Below, piece by piece: positions 21,376 to 25,773 of a DNA stretch of 25,773 nt (position 1 is its first letter; every line of letters begins with the position of its first letter). The translations under genes were made by a program, and so were the position numbers. The notes beneath the pieces were generated by a model. The model was given only the letters and a program-made list of their open reading frames with translations, ran no database searches and was not told the origin of the DNA. The stretch is from Pelargonium nanum (Eukaryota > Streptophyta > Magnoliopsida > Geraniales > Geraniaceae): contig JAYMTF010001162.1 of the NCBI GenBank assembly GCA_036897485.1, positions 1 through 25,773 of the forward strand, in the 5' to 3' direction.

Positions 21376-21913
21376 ATTTGTGTTTTGTGTTTTGTTGAAT
21401 GAAGTAGGAGAAGAGAGGAGGGTAGTTCTCAGCTACCCACTCTCACAATTGAGTTTCTCTCTCTAAATCTCCCATTTCTGGGTAAATCGCAATGCATCAA
21501 TCACATCATAGAAATCGATGAATCACTCCAATTTTATTTTACACTCAGAGAGAAACTCTGGCGTGTGTCTTTCTTGACTGGGAGTTGGGTGGTGTTGTCG
21601 ACCAACCCGTTACTCACCATTGCTAATTAAACTCCTCCCCTTCTTCTACTTTTTTTCCCTTTTTTTCTTCCTAAAGTAAATTACAAATAAATAGCTACTT
21701 AGCTTCCTTTTTTTGAAAAAGATTTTTCGCATTTATGCAATTCACTCGCGCACAAGTTAAGATTTCACGGAGAGGATCGGGTTTAGTAATTTTGTATCAC
21801 ATTATTGTTAAATTTGTTAGGAGTATAATATATGATTATGAAGATACAATAGTAAATATGAAACGTTAACTATCATTACTGTAATTATTCTTAAATATAA
21901 TAGAAAGAAAATA

Positions 21914-22187
21914 CTACCTCCGTTTTAAATTAAATGTCGTTCTAGAGTTTTTTACAAATATTAAAAAATTATGTTAAATGACCTTTTTACTATTAGATAA
22001 AGACATAAAACTCATCATTACTAGTCCTCTCTTAATATTAAAAACTTTTCATCTTTTATATAAAAGTCAATATGAGAAAGGATATTATAGAATGTCATGT
22101 GTATATATTTGTTGAAAATAGAAAATGACATTTATTTTGAAACAAAAATTGGACTCTGAAATGAAGTTTATTTTGAAACGGATGTAG
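21914..22187. mobile_element. Stowaway-like MITE upstream of ACC1
   Basis: A 274-bp AT-rich segment with terminal inverted repeats CTACCTCCGTTTTAAA and, at the other end, the reverse complement of CTACATCCGTTTCAAA (14 of 16 match). It is flanked by TA at 21912-21913 and 22188-22189. The C-T-A-C-C-T-C-C-G-T start and TA duplication fit Stowaway-type Tc1/mariner MITEs. No transposase. Confidence 0.8.
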
Positions 22188-23374
22188 TATTATTTTGGAA
22201 ATATCAAAAATGTATGAGAGTGAGTGTCTTTCAAAAAAAATGTATGAGAGTGAGTGAATTTATCTTAATCCGTGCACTAAATCATACATAAGTCAAGCTT
22301 TGTTGAAACTCGTTTGTTAAACTATTTATTTATATTAAAAATACATAAAATTGAACAAACAAATATAAAAAAAAGTACAAAACTCAAATTTCAATACATT
22401 AACTTGTGAAGATTGCACATGATAGACACAACTATTGCATTTAAGAATGAACCAATAATTAAATAAAAATATTTTATTTAAATTTGACTAAGAGCACAGA
22501 TCTACAAATGTAGTGAAATAGCTAGATAGGAAGTGAATGAGATGTTACATTCATTATAGTTTAGTTAATTTACAGAAAATTATGGGTTAAATGTGTTATT
22601 TGTAGATAAGAAATGTGATTAATTACATTAAATAAAGGAAGAAGAAGTGCAGTTGGGTATTAAATAATGAAGGGAAGGAGGGGTTGGGTTGCAGTTGGTG
22701 GTTAGGTCTATCCATGCATTCCTTACCTCATTCACATAATCATAGCTTTCTTTGTCTCTCCTCTTTCCAATACTTCCGTTCCATTATTTATTTATTCTTA
22801 TATTACCAACAAAAATAATGTTTCGTTTTCATGTAGTCATGTGATGTGAGATCCACTTCACATTATCTTAACATATACTATTATTATTCTCTCTAAACAA
22901 CCAATTATAATTAATATACTCGATACAAACGGATTGAGAAAATATTATGTTCGTCTTTTCTGTTATGAGGTCATGTTTCGAACTACCATTTGTAGGTGTG
23001 TGCGCATATTAATCTAATAAATATTCGAAAAATATATTGATTTCATTGATTGTAGTCCAAGATTGTTTTACAAACCCATAGCGGTTGAAAAACTAATCTT
23101 TAGTAATTTCACTATTTTGCTTGCGGTTGGGTCCAATGGGGATGGGGTAGTTGGACAACCTATCATACTTTGACTTTTATTTTTTATTTTTTTATTCCTT
23201 CTTACTTTGGTTGTATATTTTCTTAAATTGGTGCTGTTTTAACCCAAATTGTTTTGTTCCATTACTTGTTGTCTGTAAATTGTATCCACACAGAGACCTC
23301 TTCTATTCCACCAACAAAGAACGTATATGGGTGAGGTCAAAGAACCATCAGAACCAATGGTGAATCCAAGATTT
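22188..23374. other. AT-rich intergenic DNA
   Basis: No gene seen. It contains a duplicated motif ATGTATGAGAGTGAGTG at about 22210 and 22240 (period about 31 bp). Short open frames here are T-rich and unconvincing. Confidence 0.5.
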
Positions 23375-23610
23375 TGTTTAAGAGGAAGTAAAAAATGTTC
23401 CAGTTTCAAAAAACTGACATAAAAGGAATAAAATTCAGACCTCTTTAAGTTGAAGGAGGACATTGAGCTGATATATTTGTTTTCTTAAAATTACTAATTT
23501 TTACTTGTATATAATGAAATTTTAAGAGTATAAAATGTTTCGGTTAAAAGAATTGACATAAAAAGTAATAGAATTCAAGTCTCTATAAGTTGAAGTCTTG
23601 AAGGGTCATC
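23375..23610. repeat. Diverged tandem duplication, period about 130 bp
   Basis: The ordered motifs TAAGAG, AAAATGTT, AAAANAATTGACATAAAA or AACTGACATAAAA, then a CTCT-run and TAAGTTGAAG occur first at about 23379-23456 and again at about 23523-23598. Surrounding text (CGCCCCTGAC at 23709) is of a kind common in plant repeats. Family unknown. Confidence 0.6.
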
Positions 23611-24290
23611 ATTATGACGAGGATGAGACATTTTTGATAAAATTATTGAATTTTAATATTATATAATATAATTTTAGAAGGATAGCATGGGGCTCTGCCT
23701 ACTATAGTCGCCCCTGACTCTGGATGGTATCGCAAACAAAATATGATGAAGAAAATAAAAGGACATGGAAACAGTGGACAAAGGCAGTATGTACAGAAAC
23801 AAGACAACATAGTATGAAGTATGAACTCACCTTTGTTGCTGGTTTTATTGCAGTCGCAGGTAGTTGTTCAAAGTTGAAGCCACCACACAAGCATCGGTTT
23901 CCGTTAAGTGTCGACCTTTTTTTTCTTTTGCAAAAATGTAACTCAAATAGCCTTCAACTTTCTTTATATGTTATGATGTGGATTTAGTGTAATATATTTC
24001 TGATTACAAATCCTAATTCTTCATAAATTTGTTTTTTAATCACCAAACAAATTAACCCATTCCTTATTCACCATGGAAACCTAATTTACTTATATAAATA
24101 TGTCATGTAATTGTACTTAGTGCCATATGTCACACTAACCTAAGATTGTGGACTTATGTCACACTAACCGATGTATTAGAAAAATGTCTTTCTTAATCCG
24201 CTAGAACTATGTAAATCTCTGTTATTGATGTTTCCTCTATTAAAATTTCCTTGATTCGTTCACTACTTAACCGTAACTAACTTATTATAA
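23611..24290. other. Intergenic DNA with a short direct repeat
   Basis: No supported gene. ATGTCACACTAACC occurs twice, at about 24126 and 24154. An open frame at 23724-23987 lacks any recognisable motif. Confidence 0.45.
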
Positions 24291-24349
24291 TTTGGCTGAA
24301 TTGGATATGTACCATGTGGATTAGGTGGTTGAACCAGCCTAATTATGGT

Positions 24350-24900
24350 TCAATTGGTGATTTGATTCGGCTCAATTGGTAGGGCCAGGAGAAAGGCATA
24401 CAAGCGCCTACGTGATGTGATCTCGTCTGTTGATGACTTAGTCAATCCTTTGATCAAATTGGGGTTCGAGTGAACGCACGTGAAACCGGTCGAGTCAAGC
24501 CATCGAACTGACCGAGTTGGGCTTGTGACTGGGGAGATTCAGGTGAAGGGGATCGTGTGTAGTCGTGACGAGATGGAGGTGTTGTAACCACTACTTGACT
24601 GTCGTGAGGTCGGCTCAAGACCAAGGCATACCCCTGAATTGGGTGAACCAGGTAAGAGTGGTCCTATATGGCCAACTGTAGGTGCAACCGGGGTAACGTG
24701 GTCGATGCTGATTGAAGGACGCGAAAGCTATACATGTGGAAAACAGAGATAGTGGGTCGTGCCACGTGGATGGTGACATGGCTTGGCTGAGTTGCAGGTG
24801 TTTGAGGATAAGTAGCGCGTTGCAACACGTGGGACACGTGGTCCATATTGATTGGCACTTGAGGTGCGTAACCCGCTCATAGGGCGCGTGAAGTGTCTGT
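24350..24900. other. GC-richer block with several CACGTG motifs
   Basis: Base composition rises sharply compared with the AT-rich surroundings. CACGTG occurs at 24477-24482, 24763-24768, 24826-24831 and 24835-24840. No long reading frame or recognisable protein is present. The likeliest explanation is an old transposon fragment; a regulatory island is possible. Confidence 0.45.
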
Positions 24901-25773
24901 TCTATGCTTTTTCATGCATTTTCAGGTATTTTTGGACTTTTTACTTTTTAGCCTCGTTTGTTTTCCGAATTTGATTCCGTTTTGAGAGTTCTTCCTTTAA
25001 AAACTAAATCTTCGATATGGTGAACATGTTTAGTGTTTAATGGAGGCCCATTTTTATTTCTCCTTTGATCCAAGTATGTTTTGGAGGGCCTGAGTCTTGA
25101 TTCTCAGCTTTGTAGTCGTCACATACTTAGACGGTCTTCGAGCAAACGTGCCAGCTTGGTATTGGCTTGATTTAATATGATTTTTTTTAATTATAGAAAT
25201 TACATGTTTTCAATTTATGTAGTATATCGTTTTAGTATCAAGGTCGACTTCCAGTTAATAAACCGAGATTGATATCATTCGAATTCACTTTTATCATAAT
25301 GCATATATATTCTACAAGGGCGGCCCTGAAAAATGATAAATTTTATTATATACTTTTTGGTAAACCTAATGTAACAATAGATTGATCATGATCCTAAATA
25401 ATAACCTGGCCGATCATCATTATACTTGTTGGTAGACCTAATGTAGTAGTAGATCTTAATTTTGTATATAAATACTTTAATAGTTTATTTTTAATATTTA
25501 ATAATCTGAGAATAGTTTGGCAAAATCGTAATATATCCTCACTTACAGATAAGTTTACCAAATAAGTTAAATTTTTAGAATTCCTTTCCAACATCTTTCC
25601 AAACGTTGATTTACTAAACAAAACATTTGTTCTATACATATATCTTACATCCTTCATGTTATCTCTACACACATTTGAAGTAGATCAAGTCAAATAAGAT
25701 TGATTGAACTATTTTTTCCAAGTCCAACTCAAGGTCTCGAAACGATGTCGTATGGTCTTCTTTTTCGATAGTT
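24901..25773. other. Intergenic DNA with a short direct repeat
   Basis: No gene seen. A diverged pair of about 45 bp (TATACTTTTTGGTAAACCTA at about 25350 and TATACTTGTTGGTAGACCTA at about 25422, each followed by ATGTA and a TAGAT motif) marks a local duplication. It follows the near-palindrome AGGGCGGCCCT at 25317-25327. Confidence 0.45.

Noticed and set aside
1..25773. CRISPR arrays, operons, tRNA or rRNA genes, prophage
   Set aside because: None seen. The only tRNA-like text is the decayed SINE promoter, and the window is plant nuclear DNA.

Overview
The window is nuclear DNA from a flowering plant, most likely a core eudicot. Two genes are split by many small, AT-rich introns. The introns and the flank carry plant-type mobile elements (a miniature LTR element, Stowaway-like MITEs, a tRNA-derived SINE). 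The homomeric acetyl-CoA carboxylase protein is of the eudicot type. The species cannot be fixed from sequence alone.

Layout. 1-429: upstream flank with no convincing gene. 430-6594, plus strand: nuclear gene for the organellar tRNA-modification GTPase MnmE (TrmE), in ten coding exons if a 78-nt mini-intron in the first coding block is accepted (about 552 aa, with an N-terminal organelle-targeting region). 6595-7171: short tail-to-tail intergenic region holding both 3' UTRs. 7172 to about 21330, minus strand: a complete cytosolic multidomain acetyl-CoA carboxylase gene (ACC1). It has 31 coding exons plus one 5' UTR exon, and the joined reading frame is 6789 nt (2262 aa). All exon phases agree and there is no internal stop. 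About 21400-25773: roughly 4.3 kb upstream of ACC1 with no supported gene. It holds a Stowaway-like MITE, tandem duplications and a GC-richer block.

The two genes are functionally unrelated and simply converge. MnmE serves wobble-uridine modification of tRNAs in mitochondria and/or plastids. ACC1 makes cytosolic malonyl-CoA for very-long-chain fatty acid elongation and for flavonoid-type metabolism.

I found no new biological system. The points most worth checking are an in-frame stop in the 5' part of MnmE that is removed only if a 78-nt intron is spliced, two GC-AG introns (one in each gene), a miniature LTR retroelement with both LTRs inside a MnmE intron, and several further element insertions in ACC1 introns.
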